This document shows positions 20,987 through 29,149 of a stretch of DNA of 42,387 nt, piece after piece. Origin of the DNA: Burkholderiaceae bacterium. GTDB lineage: Bacteria > Pseudomonadota > Gammaproteobacteria > Burkholderiales > Burkholderiaceae_F. Where the stretch lies: NCBI GenBank assembly GCA_019236735.1, contig JAFAIM010000034.1, positions 1 through 42,387 on the forward strand, written 5' to 3'. The notes beneath the pieces were generated by a model. That model worked only from the letters and a program-made list of their open reading frames with translations, searched no databases and was not told where the DNA came from. A program made the position numbers and the translations under genes. Each line of letters opens with the position of its first letter. Within the stretch, counting starts at the first letter, position 1.

Positions 20987-21913
20987 CTAGGTTTGCGCGG
21001 TCGGCGCTTTGCGCACGATGCTGGTGGCCATCGCAACGACGGAGGCCAGATCGCTCAGCTGGCCGGGAACGATCAGCGTGGTGCTTTCCTTCGCGATCTT
21101 GCCGAACTGGCGCAAGTATTCCTCGCCAAGGCGCAGTTGCATCGCATCGATTCCGCCGCGGCCGCTTAAGGATTCGCCGACCCGGCGCAGTCCCTCCGCG
21201 GTAGCCGTGGCGACGGCAAGGATCGCAGAGGCCTGCCCTTCGGCTTCGTTGATCTGCTGCTGTTTGGCGGCCTCCGAGGCCTTGATGACCCGCTGCTTGT
21301 CGCCTTCGGCCTGGTTGATCTTGGCGTCGCGCTCGCCCTCGGAAGTGAGCACAACTGCACGGTTCTCGCGCTCGGCACGCATCTGCTTTTCCATCGCCGA
21401 CAGCACGTCCTTCGGCGGGGTGATGTTCTTGATCTCGTAGCGCATCACTTTCACGCCCCAGGAGCCCGACGCCTTGTCCAGCTCCGCGACCACGTTCGCA
21501 TTGATCGTCGAGCGCGCCTCGAACGTGCGGTCCAGCTCGATCTTGCCGATCTCGCTTCGCAGCGTGGTCTGTGCAAGCTGCGAAATCGCGAAACCGTAGT
21601 TGGTGATCCCATAGGAGGCCAGGTGCGGGTCGAGCACCTGCATGTAGAGCACGGCATCGATGCCGACTTGAACGTTGTCTTTCGTGATGCAGACCTGCTC
21701 GGCGACGTCCGTCGCCTGCTCCTTCAGGCTGTGGCGGTAGGCCACGCGCTCGACGAACGGAATCAGGATGTGGAAGCCGGCCTGCAGCGTGCGGCTGTAA
21801 CGGCCGAGGCTTTCGACCACGTAGGCGCTCTGCTGGGGCACCACGGTCGACGATTTGGCCACCAGTATGACGGCCACCACTGCGATGATGATGAATGCAT
21901 TCAAGGTGAACAT
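20987..21913 (-). CDS. SPFH/band 7 membrane protein (QmcA-like stomatin homologue)
   Basis: A 308-residue protein with an N-terminal membrane anchor (about residues 5-20) followed by an SPFH domain: STVVPQQSAYVVESLGRYSR, then GFHILIPFVERVAYRHSLKE and CITKDNVQVGIDAVLYMQV. The helical part is rich in Glu, Ala and Gln (EGERDAKINQAEGDKQR, then AKQQQINEAEGQA), and the tail VPGQLSDLASVVAMATSI is typical of QmcA/stomatin. These proteins form large cage-like oligomers at membranes and often work with NfeD proteins and membrane proteases. An NfeD gene lies directly upstream on the same strand with a 79-nt gap, which supports the assignment. Confidence 0.93.
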   Translation of the reverse strand: MFTLNAFIIIAVVAVILVAKSSTVVPQQSAYVVESLGRYSRTLQAGFHILIPFVERVAYRHSLKEQATDVAEQVCITKDNVQVGIDAVLYMQVLDPHLASYGITNYGFAISQLAQTTLRSEIGKIELDRTFEARSTINANVVAELDKASGSWGVKVMRYEIKNITPPKDVLSAMEKQMRAERENRAVVLTSEGERDAKINQAEGDKQRVIKASEAAKQQQINEAEGQASAILAVATATAEGLRRVGESLSGRGGIDAMQLRLGEEYLRQFGKIAKESTTLIVPGQLSDLASVVAMATSIVRKAPTAQT

Positions 21914-21972
21914 TGCGGACGTTCCCCGGTAATGGTCAAAGAATCTGGACGGGAAGACCGGGGCCGACTTTT

Positions 21973-21996
21973 AGCCCAACTCATAGCCCGACTCAT
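21973..21996. repeat. Two 12-bp near-identical direct repeats at the nfeD stop codon
   Basis: AGCCCAACTCAT is followed immediately by AGCCCGACTCAT (one mismatch). The second copy includes the nfeD stop codon (TCA on the plus strand). It is probably a local duplication with no assigned role. Confidence 0.5.
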
Positions 21997-22427
21997 GGCT
22001 CCGGCCGAACCGACAGCACCAGGCCCTGCACCTGTGCAATCTTCGCGCGTGCGCCCGGCGCGATCGCCACATCGCTGTCGTTGCGCACGGTCCAGAAGGT
22101 GCCGCCGTGCTCGGTCTGGCAGGTCTGCCCGGGTAAAAGGCCAGCTGGCAACGTCAGAACCTCGCCCGCCGGACCCGACCGGACTGCGGGAGCGCGGCCG
22201 CGCACCCGGTCATACAGGCGGCTGCGAAACGCGACCATCGAGATGATCGCCAGCGCCGCGAAAATGGCCCACTGCGCCCACTCGGGCAGGGTCGGCATCG
22301 CCCCGGCAATCACGCCGACAACGATGGCGGAGCAGCCGACGAAGACGAGGTAGAACTGCGCGTCGACGAAGACCAGCTCGGAGCCGAGCAGGATTGCGCC
22401 GCCGATCACCCAGCTCCACCAGCCCAC
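21993..22427 (-). CDS. NfeD-family membrane protein
   Basis: A 144-residue short-form NfeD from GTG 22427, which gives the usual start GWWSWVIGGAILLGSE; an in-frame ATG at 22484 would add 19 residues that do not look like the family. Three or four membrane helices occupy residues 5-70 and the C-terminal OB-fold domain covers about 80-140 (PAGEVLTLPAGLLPGQT, GTFWTVRNDSDVAIAPGAR, ending VQGLVLSVRP). NfeD proteins pair with SPFH proteins, here the QmcA-like gene just downstream, in membrane organisation or quality control. It is divergent from the hydrolase gene, with about 94 nt between them. Confidence 0.88.
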   Translation of the reverse strand: MGWWSWVIGGAILLGSELVFVDAQFYLVFVGCSAIVVGVIAGAMPTLPEWAQWAIFAALAIISMVAFRSRLYDRVRGRAPAVRSGPAGEVLTLPAGLLPGQTCQTEHGGTFWTVRNDSDVAIAPGARAKIAQVQGLVLSVRPEP

Positions 22428-22521
22428 ATTGCCCCCGCGTCCCAATGCCGGCGCGCAGTATAAGCGCGGCCCACGAACCGACACAGGCTATCGTTGCACG
22501 GTTCAAATCTGGAGCTTGCGG

Positions 22522-23376
22522 ATGCGCTTACCGGACGGGCGCAACGTCGGTTGCCTCCAAGTCGGCAGACCCGACGGCGTTCCGATTTTCCATTTTCACG
22601 GAAACGGTTCGTCACGACGCGAGGTCGAGATGCTCGCCGATGCGGCGGCAGCGGCGGGCGTGCGCCTGATCGGACTGGACCGCCCCGGCATCGGCGAGTC
22701 GGATCCGGCTCCGGGCAGAACCTTGCTCGATTGGCCGGAGGATGTCTCGCATGTGGCCGACGCTCTCGGGATCGGCCGTTTCGCGGTCCAGGGCATTTCG
22801 GCTGGGGGTGCGTTCTCGCTGGCCTGTGCATACCGGATCGCGCACCGGCTCACCGCATGCGCGCTGGTGAGCTCGATCTGCCCTCCGGAACTCGTTCTGC
22901 AGGGCGGTCCCGTTTGGATGCGCACCGCCTGGGCGTTCACGCGGTTTCGCGCGGATCTCGCGCTGGCGTGCATGCGTTTTTTGCTCCCGGACGAGCCGTC
23001 CGGGGAAGCCGGCGCTGAGGTCCGGCTCGCGCGCATCGCTCCGTTTCTGGGGCAAGCTGACCGAGACGTGCTGCAGCGACAGGATGTGCGCAACGCGTTG
23101 GTGCGGTCGTTGGCGGAAAGTCGCCGTCAAGGTGGGCAGGCCAACCGGCTGGAATTGCTCGCGCTGCTGCAAAGCTGGAACCTGCCGATCGAGCGCGTGC
23201 CGCTGCGCGAAGTCTTCTTGTGGCACGGCGAGCAGGACCGGCTGATTCCGATCGCACCGGTGCGACTTCTCGCCGAGCGGCTCCCGCGTTGCAACGCCAC
23301 GTTTCTCGCGGGCGAGGGGCACTTTTCTACGCTGGCGAACCATGCGCCACAGATACTCGCTGCCCTGCGCTTGTAA
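22522..23376 (+). CDS. Alpha/beta hydrolase
   Basis: A 284-residue hydrolase from ATG 22522, chosen because GGAG at 22511-22514 stands 7 nt upstream and the family sequence (MRLPDGRNVGCLQVG) begins there; earlier in-frame starts run into the nfeD promoter side. The oxyanion block FHFHGNGSSRRE, the nucleophile elbow GISAGG, the acid WHGEQDRLIP and the catalytic His in AGEGHFS make a full triad. A cap domain is inserted at about residues 135-210. Cytosolic, no signal peptide. The substrate is unknown; the sequence resembles many uncharacterised esterase-like proteins. Confidence 0.88.
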   Translation: MRLPDGRNVGCLQVGRPDGVPIFHFHGNGSSRREVEMLADAAAAAGVRLIGLDRPGIGESDPAPGRTLLDWPEDVSHVADALGIGRFAVQGISAGGAFSLACAYRIAHRLTACALVSSICPPELVLQGGPVWMRTAWAFTRFRADLALACMRFLLPDEPSGEAGAEVRLARIAPFLGQADRDVLQRQDVRNALVRSLAESRRQGGQANRLELLALLQSWNLPIERVPLREVFLWHGEQDRLIPIAPVRLLAERLPRCNATFLAGEGHFSTLANHAPQILAALRL

Positions 23377-23472
23377 TCGCGTCGGAAACCCTTATGGAAC
23401 CTTTATGGCGAACGCTTTGCGCGTCGGCTCCACTGCGCTGGACTTGACTCGGCTGAACGGCCTAGGCGATCA

Positions 23473-23491
23473 CTTTCGAGTCCGTCGAAAG
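23473..23491. promoter_or_regulatory. 7-bp perfect dyad upstream of the large redox/TPR locus
   Basis: CTTTCGA, a 5-nt spacer GTCCG, and TCGAAAG form a perfect dyad about 14 nt before an AAGGAGG ribosome site. It could be an operator or a short RNA hairpin in the leader. A TTGACT at 23444-23449 could be a -35 element, but no good -10 follows at 17 nt. Confidence 0.35.
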
Positions 23492-23504
23492 GACTCCCAC
23501 GAAG

Positions 23505-23511
23505 AAGGAGG
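23505..23511 (+). promoter_or_regulatory. Near-consensus Shine-Dalgarno sequence AAGGAGG
   Basis: AAGGAGG stands 7 nt before GTG 23519. It is the best ribosome site in this part of the window and is the main reason to take the short Arg-rich reading frame after it seriously. Confidence 0.6.
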
Positions 23512-23518
23512 ACAGTCC

Positions 23519-23671
23519 GTGTCGATACCAACAATGCGGCGCTATAAAGGGCTGCGTCGGGCCGCATGCGCGTCACGTGCCGTCGGCCGGATCTTGCGCG
23601 GCCGGAAGCGCGCCGTGCGCGCACGCAGGCGGCGGTCGAGCGCTCGCGAAGCCGGCGAACTCAGTCGCTGA
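23519..23671 (+). CDS. Possible 50-residue Arg-rich small protein or leader peptide
   Basis: A GTG start 7 nt after a near-perfect AAGGAGG, then 50 codons to TGA at 23669-23671. The peptide is extremely basic: by my count 16 Arg and 2 Lys, with only two acidic residues, including RGRKRAVRARRRRSSARE. I recognise no family. It could be a nucleic-acid-binding peptide, a leader peptide that couples translation to the ApbE gene 29 nt downstream, or chance in GC-rich DNA (CG-rich codons favour Arg). If it is not a gene, 23377-23700 is a 324-nt non-coding stretch that holds only the dyad and this ribosome site. Confidence 0.4.
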   Translation: MSIPTMRRYKGLRRAACASRAVGRILRGRKRAVRARRRRSSAREAGELSR

Positions 23672-23700
23672 AGTCCGACGTTCCGCTGAGCCGGCTTGCG

Positions 23701-24699
23701 ATGTTCGACAGATGGAAAGGCGTGCTGACGCGCGCCGCCGGTGCGCTTGGCGGCCGCGTTCGCGTGTCTGCGGGCTGGGTGAGCCGCGAAGAAGCGATCA
23801 TGGGGACATCGGTGCGGGTCGAGCTGTGGAGCGAGGATCGGGACGATGGCGAGGCTGCGATTGCGGCGGTGATGGAGCGAATGCATCAGATCGATGAAAC
23901 GATGAGTCCATATAAGCCCGATTCCGAGCTCACAGGCGTCAACCGTGCCGCGGCGGACGCCCCGGTTGCCGTTAGCCGCGAAATGTACGACATCGTCTCG
24001 CGCTCGATCGAATATTCGCGCATGTCCGACGGTGCGTTCGACATCACCTATGCCAGCGCCGGCCACCTGTACGACTACCGCCTGGGGATACGGCCGGCGG
24101 AAGACGATCTGGCGCGTGCACGCGCCGCAATCGGATGGCGCAACCTGGTACTGGACCCGGACGCATGCACGATCCGGTTCGCGCGACCGGGAGTGCGGAT
24201 CGATCTGGGCGGTTTTGCGAAGGGTTACGCGGTCGACGAAGGCGCCGCCATTTTGCGCTCTCGGGGCGTATGCAATGCAATCGTCACCGCCGGCGGTGAC
24301 AGCCACATCGTTGGCGACCGGCGCGGTCGTCCGTGGGCGATCGGCATCCGCGACCCGCGCCGCGCTGGTCAAATGGTCGCCGTGTTGCCGCTGCAGGATG
24401 TCGCTCTGTCGACGTCGGGAGACTACGAGCGCTATTTCGAAGATGGCGGTGTGCGCTACCACCATGTGATCGATCCGGCCACAGGCAGATCGCCGCTGGG
24501 GGTGCGGAGCGTGACGGTGATCGCACCGGACGGATTGACCAGCGAAGCGCTTGCCAAGAGCGTGTTCGTGATGGGCGTGGACAGGGGGATGCGGCTGATC
24601 GAGTCGCTCGAGGGCGTCGACGCGGTGGTGGTCGACGCGGCGGGCGCGCTGCACCATTCCGCGGGGCTGCTGCCGGGGCGCGCGCGGGCACGGCACTGA
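23701..24699 (+). CDS. apbE: FAD:protein FMN transferase, ApbE family
   Basis: 332 residues from ATG 23701. ApbE moves FMN from FAD onto a Ser/Thr of target proteins, normally in the periplasm, and may also act as an FAD pyrophosphatase. Family motifs are complete: MGTSVRVELW, MSPYKPDSELTGVNRAA, DGAFDITYA, GVRIDLGGFAKGYAVDEGA, TAGGDSHIVG and STSGDYERYFEDGGVRYHHV followed by IDPATGRSP. The metal-binding helix reads LTSEALAKSVFVMG, with Glu and Ser where Asp and Thr are more usual. No Sec, Tat or lipoprotein signal is evident from this start or from the upstream in-frame ATG at 23566, which is odd for an enzyme of exported flavoproteins. The next gene begins 52 nt downstream. No clear DxxSGAT-type acceptor was noticed in the locus. 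Confidence 0.92.
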   Translation: MFDRWKGVLTRAAGALGGRVRVSAGWVSREEAIMGTSVRVELWSEDRDDGEAAIAAVMERMHQIDETMSPYKPDSELTGVNRAAADAPVAVSREMYDIVSRSIEYSRMSDGAFDITYASAGHLYDYRLGIRPAEDDLARARAAIGWRNLVLDPDACTIRFARPGVRIDLGGFAKGYAVDEGAAILRSRGVCNAIVTAGGDSHIVGDRRGRPWAIGIRDPRRAGQMVAVLPLQDVALSTSGDYERYFEDGGVRYHHVIDPATGRSPLGVRSVTVIAPDGLTSEALAKSVFVMGVDRGMRLIESLEGVDAVVVDAAGALHHSAGLLPGRARARH

Positions 24700-24751
24700 G
24701 GAATGACGAGTTCGAATGCAAACCGATCTACGGATCGATTCGGAGGCGAGG

Positions 24752-27700
24752 ATGGACATCCAGTCGAAATCGGCAACGCGGGTCCCGCTGCTGGGATCCC
24801 TCGCTGCGGCAGCGGTCGTGGCGGCCTGCAGTGGCTCGAACTCCGACTCGGGCACGGTCACCGTGAACGGCGACGTGCCGATCGCCTACGCGATGCGGTC
24901 CAACATGGTGACGATCAATCCGCTCACGGCCAACCCGTTTGCGGCTGGTGGCGACCTGATCATCCGCGAGAAGTCCTCGCCGAGCGCTCCGGAGCACAAC
25001 ATCACTGCGCAGTTCACCCAAGGCAGGGGCGACGTCCTCGATCCTTCGGTCTCTTACGACGGCAAGAAGATCGTGTTCGCGATGAATTGCCCGACGTCGA
25101 ACACTTCGAAGATCAACGGCCAGCCCGCATGCACCGGCCGCTTCAATATCTGGGAATATGACATGACCACTGGGGGCCTGACCGGCGGCACGTTCCGCCG
25201 CATCACGAGCTCCTCGAACGACGACGACGTCGCACCCAGCTACCTACCGGGCGGCGCCGGCTTCGTGTTCGCGTCCAACCGTCAGGCCAAGTCGTTCCCG
25301 AACCAGGCGCTCGGGCACAGCTACTACGCGCTCGACGAGTACGAGCGCGAGCGTGTCTCCAACTTGCATACGATGAACCTGAACGGTGGCAACATCCAGC
25401 AGATCTCGTTCAACCAGAGTCACGACCGCAATCCGGTCGTGCGCGACGACGGCACCGTGATGTATTCACGCTGGGACCACGTCGGCGATCGCAACCGCTT
25501 TACTGTGTTCACGACCAAACCGGATGGCACGGGCCTGTTCGTGCTGTACGGCGCACACAACGTCGGCAACAGCTTCCTGCACCCGCGCGATATGGATCCG
25601 AACGGACCGCACAAGGGATTCATCGCGACCGATCTGATGCCGTTGGACCGCACGCAGGAAGGCGGTGCGCTGATGTTCGTCGACGTTGCCCACTATTCGG
25701 AGCAAGACACTCCGGCCAACTCGACGATTCCGTCGCAGGGCGGCCAGACGCAAGCGACTGCGCAGACGCTGAACTTCGGCACCGGGCTTTCGCTCTACGG
25801 GCGGATCACGGCACCGTTTCCGCTGCGCGACGGCACCGACCGCGTGCTGCTGGCATACGCGCCGTGCGAGGTCTCGAATGCCGGCGTGATCGTTTCCTGC
25901 GCCACGTTGACGTCCGCCGAAATCGCGCGCCTGAGCGATCCCAACCGGCTGGTCGCCCAAGCAGCTGCCGACCCGCTCCAGAACAACGTGCCGCCGTCGT
26001 ACGCGATCTACATGTTCGATCCGAAGGCCCAGACGTTCCTGCCGGTGGCGATTCCGCCGGCCGGCTTCATGTACGACCACCCGGTCCCGATCATGGCGGC
26101 GACCGAGCCCGCTGTTCAGCCGCCGACCAGCGTCGATCCAGTGCTGGCTGCGCAGGGCCTAGGCGTGCTGGATGTGCAGAGCGTGTACGACACCGACGGC
26201 CTGGACCGGATGGGCAACTCGTTTTTGAGCGCATTTGACCGCGCCAACGGCTGCGCTGCCGGTATCGTGCAGACGGGTCCGCTCGATCCGCTCGACACAC
26301 GCGCTTCAGTGGCCGACTTGGTGAAGATCAAGGATCCGGCCAACCCGGCATACCAGTGCGCGCCGGCGCGCTTCGTCCGCGTATTGCGTGCGGTGGCTCC
26401 GCCCGCCAACTCCACAGGAACGCGCGGTGCGATCGGCGACACCGAATTCGAGATGCAGCAGTTGCTCGGCTACGCCCCGATCGAGCCCGACGGCTCGTTC
26501 AAGCTGGTCGTTCCGGCCGACACCCCGATCGGCGTACAGGCGGTCGATTCCCAGGGACGCGCGTTCCAGGTGCATACGAACTGGATCCAGGTGCGGCCCG
26601 GCGAGCGGCGCACCTGCGACGGCTGCCATAGTCCGCGGCGCGGCGCCGCGCTGAACTCGGGAACCACCGTGAACACCGTCCCGGCCGGCTGGCTGGCGGC
26701 GATGGCCAGTGCGCACCAATCCGGAGATACGATGGCGGCGACCCGCACCCGGATGAATCCGGCGGCGCTGAACTACTCGGGCGATCCGACGTATACCGAT
26801 GTGTGGGCCGATACCAGCAAACCCTTTGTTTCGGCGCGGCCGTCGCTCGCAATCAAATACACCGGCAACGCGAATCCGGCTGACGATCTGGTTGCTCCGG
26901 AGCAGACCCCGGTCAACGGCATCATCAACTATCCCGACCACATCCAGCCGATTTGGTCCCTGAGCCGCGGAGCAGGAGGCGCGAACACGTGTGTGAGCTG
27001 CCATACCGACCCGAACGTACTCGACCTGAGTGCAACGACTGCGGGCACCGGGCGGCTGGCGTCGTACGAGTCGCTGCTGGTCGGCACGCCGCTGCTCAAC
27101 GCCAACGGAACCCCGGTGACGCAGATCGTCGACGGCGTGCTGATGATCCAGCGCAATCCGGCGCTGGTGATCCCGACCGGAAGCGAGGGCGATGCCGTCG
27201 GGATGGCTCGCAAGAGCCGGCTGACCGAGATCATGTCAGGGGAAAGCCTGATGGCCGACGCCGCTTCACTGGCGGCGCATCCGAACCCGCCGGGCACTGC
27301 GCCCAACCATGCGACAATGCTCAGCGCGGCGGAGAAGCGGCTGATCGCCGAATGGATCGATTTGGGCGGCAAGTATTACAACGATCCGTTCAACGCCTCT
27401 AGCGGTGTGCGTACGGTCACTTCCCTCAGCAAGGATGTGTTCACCGCCCAGATCGAGCCGATCTTGATGAAGACCTGCGCCGCCTACTGCCACCAGGGAG
27501 TCGGCAGCAACCTCACCGGCGGCAGCAGCCAGACACCGCCGCCGGGTACGTCGTTCGTCGACAACAATCTGGTGCTGACCGGGACCGCCGACGGAGACTT
27601 CAACGTGGTGCTGACGATGATCACGGACGCTTGCCATCCGGCGTCAAACCTGCTGCTGAGCATGCCGTCGACGAATCCGCACCCGCCTGGCGCAGTCGGC

Positions 27701-27778
27701 CAAACAACTGCCGTCCTGCCGGTCGGCAGCGCCAACTACAACACGATCTCGAGCTGGATTCTGGCTGGGTGCCCGTGA
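24752..27778 (+). CDS. PD40/HzsA-like multihaem lipoprotein
   Basis: 1008 residues from ATG 24752, supported by GGAGG at 24742-24746; an upstream ATG at 24716 has no such site. A lipobox (VVAAC, Cys26) ends the signal, so it is a periplasmic or outer-membrane lipoprotein. Residues about 85-330 hold TolB/PD40-like beta-propeller blades (LDPSVSYDGKKIVFAMN, APSYLPGGAGFVFASNRQ, NPVVRDDGTVMYSRWDH). The C-terminal half carries two standard haem c sites, CDGCH (Cys622) and CVSCH (Cys747), and a possible third, CAAYCH (Cys909), with three residues between the cysteines. The architecture matches proteins annotated as related to the middle domain of hydrazine synthase alpha; there is no sign of anammox metabolism, so an electron-transfer or redox role is more likely. 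The GTGA overlap with the next gene indicates coupling. Confidence 0.85.
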   Translation: MDIQSKSATRVPLLGSLAAAAVVAACSGSNSDSGTVTVNGDVPIAYAMRSNMVTINPLTANPFAAGGDLIIREKSSPSAPEHNITAQFTQGRGDVLDPSVSYDGKKIVFAMNCPTSNTSKINGQPACTGRFNIWEYDMTTGGLTGGTFRRITSSSNDDDVAPSYLPGGAGFVFASNRQAKSFPNQALGHSYYALDEYERERVSNLHTMNLNGGNIQQISFNQSHDRNPVVRDDGTVMYSRWDHVGDRNRFTVFTTKPDGTGLFVLYGAHNVGNSFLHPRDMDPNGPHKGFIATDLMPLDRTQEGGALMFVDVAHYSEQDTPANSTIPSQGGQTQATAQTLNFGTGLSLYGRITAPFPLRDGTDRVLLAYAPCEVSNAGVIVSCATLTSAEIARLSDPNRLVAQAAADPLQNNVPPSYAIYMFDPKAQTFLPVAIPPAGFMYDHPVPIMAATEPAVQPPTSVDPVLAAQGLGVLDVQSVYDTDGLDRMGNSFLSAFDRANGCAAGIVQTGPLDPLDTRASVADLVKIKDPANPAYQCAPARFVRVLRAVAPPANSTGTRGAIGDTEFEMQQLLGYAPIEPDGSFKLVVPADTPIGVQAVDSQGRAFQVHTNWIQVRPGERRTCDGCHSPRRGAALNSGTTVNTVPAGWLAAMASAHQSGDTMAATRTRMNPAALNYSGDPTYTDVWADTSKPFVSARPSLAIKYTGNANPADDLVAPEQTPVNGIINYPDHIQPIWSLSRGAGGANTCVSCHTDPNVLDLSATTAGTGRLASYESLLVGTPLLNANGTPVTQIVDGVLMIQRNPALVIPTGSEGDAVGMARKSRLTEIMSGESLMADAASLAAHPNPPGTAPNHATMLSAAEKRLIAEWIDLGGKYYNDPFNASSGVRTVTSLSKDVFTAQIEPILMKTCAAYCHQGVGSNLTGGSSQTPPPGTSFVDNNLVLTGTADGDFNVVLTMITDACHPASNLLLSMPSTNPHPPGAVGQTTAVLPVGSANYNTISSWILAGCP

Positions 27779-28374
27779 CGAACAGCGCCGCCAAGTCCCT
27801 TGCTCGGCAGCGCGCCGCCACCGTTGGTGCACTGCTGACGCTCGCCGGCTGTGGCGGTGGAAGTGTCAGCGACCCACCCTTAAATGGGACGCAAGTTCTC
27901 GCATTTGCCTATTTCCAGCGCTGCGTCGACCCGATCTTCCTGAAGCCGCTGCAGATCACGCTAAATGGCGTGACGGTGATGAACACCTGCGCGGCCTCGG
28001 CCTGCCATAACAACGCAACCGGCGCCGGCGGAGCCTTCCGTATCATTCCAACGGCCCAGAGCATCGACGTGACGAATCCGGCCAATACGCCGGACGTGAT
28101 CCGCGCGAGCGACATGTACAAAAATTTTCTTTCGGCCCAGGGGGAGACGGTGATCGGTTCGCCCGGGCAGAGCCTGCTGCTGCGAAAGCCCCTGCTGGAG
28201 GGTATCTTCCACGGGGGAGGGCAGATCTTCGTGAACAGCCAGGATGCGAACGTGAAGCTGATGCAGTACTGGATCGGCAACCCCGCGCCGCAGGGGCAGG
28301 ACGAGTTCAGCACCGCCACTTACTCGATGTTCACGCCGGCGGATCCGAATCTCGGCACGTGTAACAGCAATTAA
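27775..28374 (+). CDS. Small lipoprotein with CX4CH haem-like motif
   Basis: 199 residues from GTG 27775, overlapping the preceding stop by 4 nt. The signal ends in a textbook lipobox (TLAGC, then GGGS). One possible haem c site, CAASACH (Cys72-His78), has four residues between the cysteines, as in some CX4CH cytochromes. The surroundings (FQRCVDPIFLKPL, SPGQSLLLRKPLLEGIFHGGG) resemble the last domain of the upstream HzsA-like protein, which has the same layout near its C-terminus. It may be a split-off or partner electron carrier. I do not recognise a named family. The next gene begins 3 nt after the stop. Confidence 0.75.
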   Translation: MTNSAAKSLARQRAATVGALLTLAGCGGGSVSDPPLNGTQVLAFAYFQRCVDPIFLKPLQITLNGVTVMNTCAASACHNNATGAGGAFRIIPTAQSIDVTNPANTPDVIRASDMYKNFLSAQGETVIGSPGQSLLLRKPLLEGIFHGGGQIFVNSQDANVKLMQYWIGNPAPQGQDEFSTATYSMFTPADPNLGTCNSN

Positions 28375-28377
28375 CCG

Positions 28378-29133
28378 GTGGCGGCCGGCTTGATTTCCAG
28401 ACAGCTCCTGCCGGCATGCTTGGCCGTTGCCCTCTTGATGTTCTGGAGCCTCCCGGCTGCTGCCGCCGAGAAGGTGGAGGTCGCGGATCCGTACATCGAG
28501 CTGCACACTGGTCCCGGCCGCAGCTATCCGGTGTTTTACGTGGCCGGCCGCCACGAGTGGGTCGAGATCCGGTTGCGCCACACCGACTGGTTCCTGGTTC
28601 GAACCGAGAACGGCAAGGAAGGATGGGTCCCGCGCAAGCAGATCGAAGCCACCTTGACGCAGATTGGCACCAGAACGACCTTCCGCGACATTCTGGTGGA
28701 GGATTATTTGCGGCGCCGCTTCGAATTCGGCGCGGCATGGGGGCATTTCCAGTCCGAACCGATGCTCAAGATATGGACCGCCTACAACTTCACCGACGTC
28801 CTTGCGCTCGAGGCAACCGCCGGACAAGTGGCTGGAACGTTCTCGGGCACGACGCTATGGCACGTGAATCTGCTCGCCGAACCATTTTCGGACTGGCGCC
28901 TCTCGCCGTTTGTTGGCATCGGCCTGGGGCGACTGATCAACATTCCGAACGCGACGCTCGTGGGAGCGATCCCGACCAACTCCCGCATGGCCGATGCGAC
29001 GATCGGGCTGCGCTATCACCTCGGAGACCGCTTCCTGGCACGGCTGGACTACACCCAGTACCTCGCGTACATCGCGGACAATCGGACGGACCAATACCGC
29101 GCCGTCACAATAGGCCTGGGCTTCTTCTTCTGA
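28378..29133 (+). CDS. SH3b domain plus outer-membrane beta-barrel protein
   Basis: 251 residues from GTG 28378, 3 nt after the previous stop. A signal peptide (about residues 1-30) is followed by a bacterial SH3 domain (about 33-92: ADPYIELHTGPGRSYPVFYV, then FLVRTENGKEGWVPRKQ). Residues about 110-251 alternate as in a small eight-strand outer-membrane barrel (FEFGAAWGHF, LSPFVGIGLGRLINI, ADATIGLRYHLG), and the chain ends in FFF, the C-terminal aromatic signal for BAM-dependent insertion. The SH3b part may touch peptidoglycan, making this a wall-to-outer-membrane link. It precedes a second barrel protein by 16 nt. Confidence 0.8.
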   Translation: MAAGLISRQLLPACLAVALLMFWSLPAAAAEKVEVADPYIELHTGPGRSYPVFYVAGRHEWVEIRLRHTDWFLVRTENGKEGWVPRKQIEATLTQIGTRTTFRDILVEDYLRRRFEFGAAWGHFQSEPMLKIWTAYNFTDVLALEATAGQVAGTFSGTTLWHVNLLAEPFSDWRLSPFVGIGLGRLINIPNATLVGAIPTNSRMADATIGLRYHLGDRFLARLDYTQYLAYIADNRTDQYRAVTIGLGFFF

Positions 29134-29149
29134 ACGATCTCGAGCCACC

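Noticed and set aside
24752-27778. True hydrazine synthase alpha subunit (anammox)
   Set aside because: Similarity is only in overall layout; no beta/gamma subunit genes or other anammox genes are present, and the protein is a lipoprotein in a different setting.
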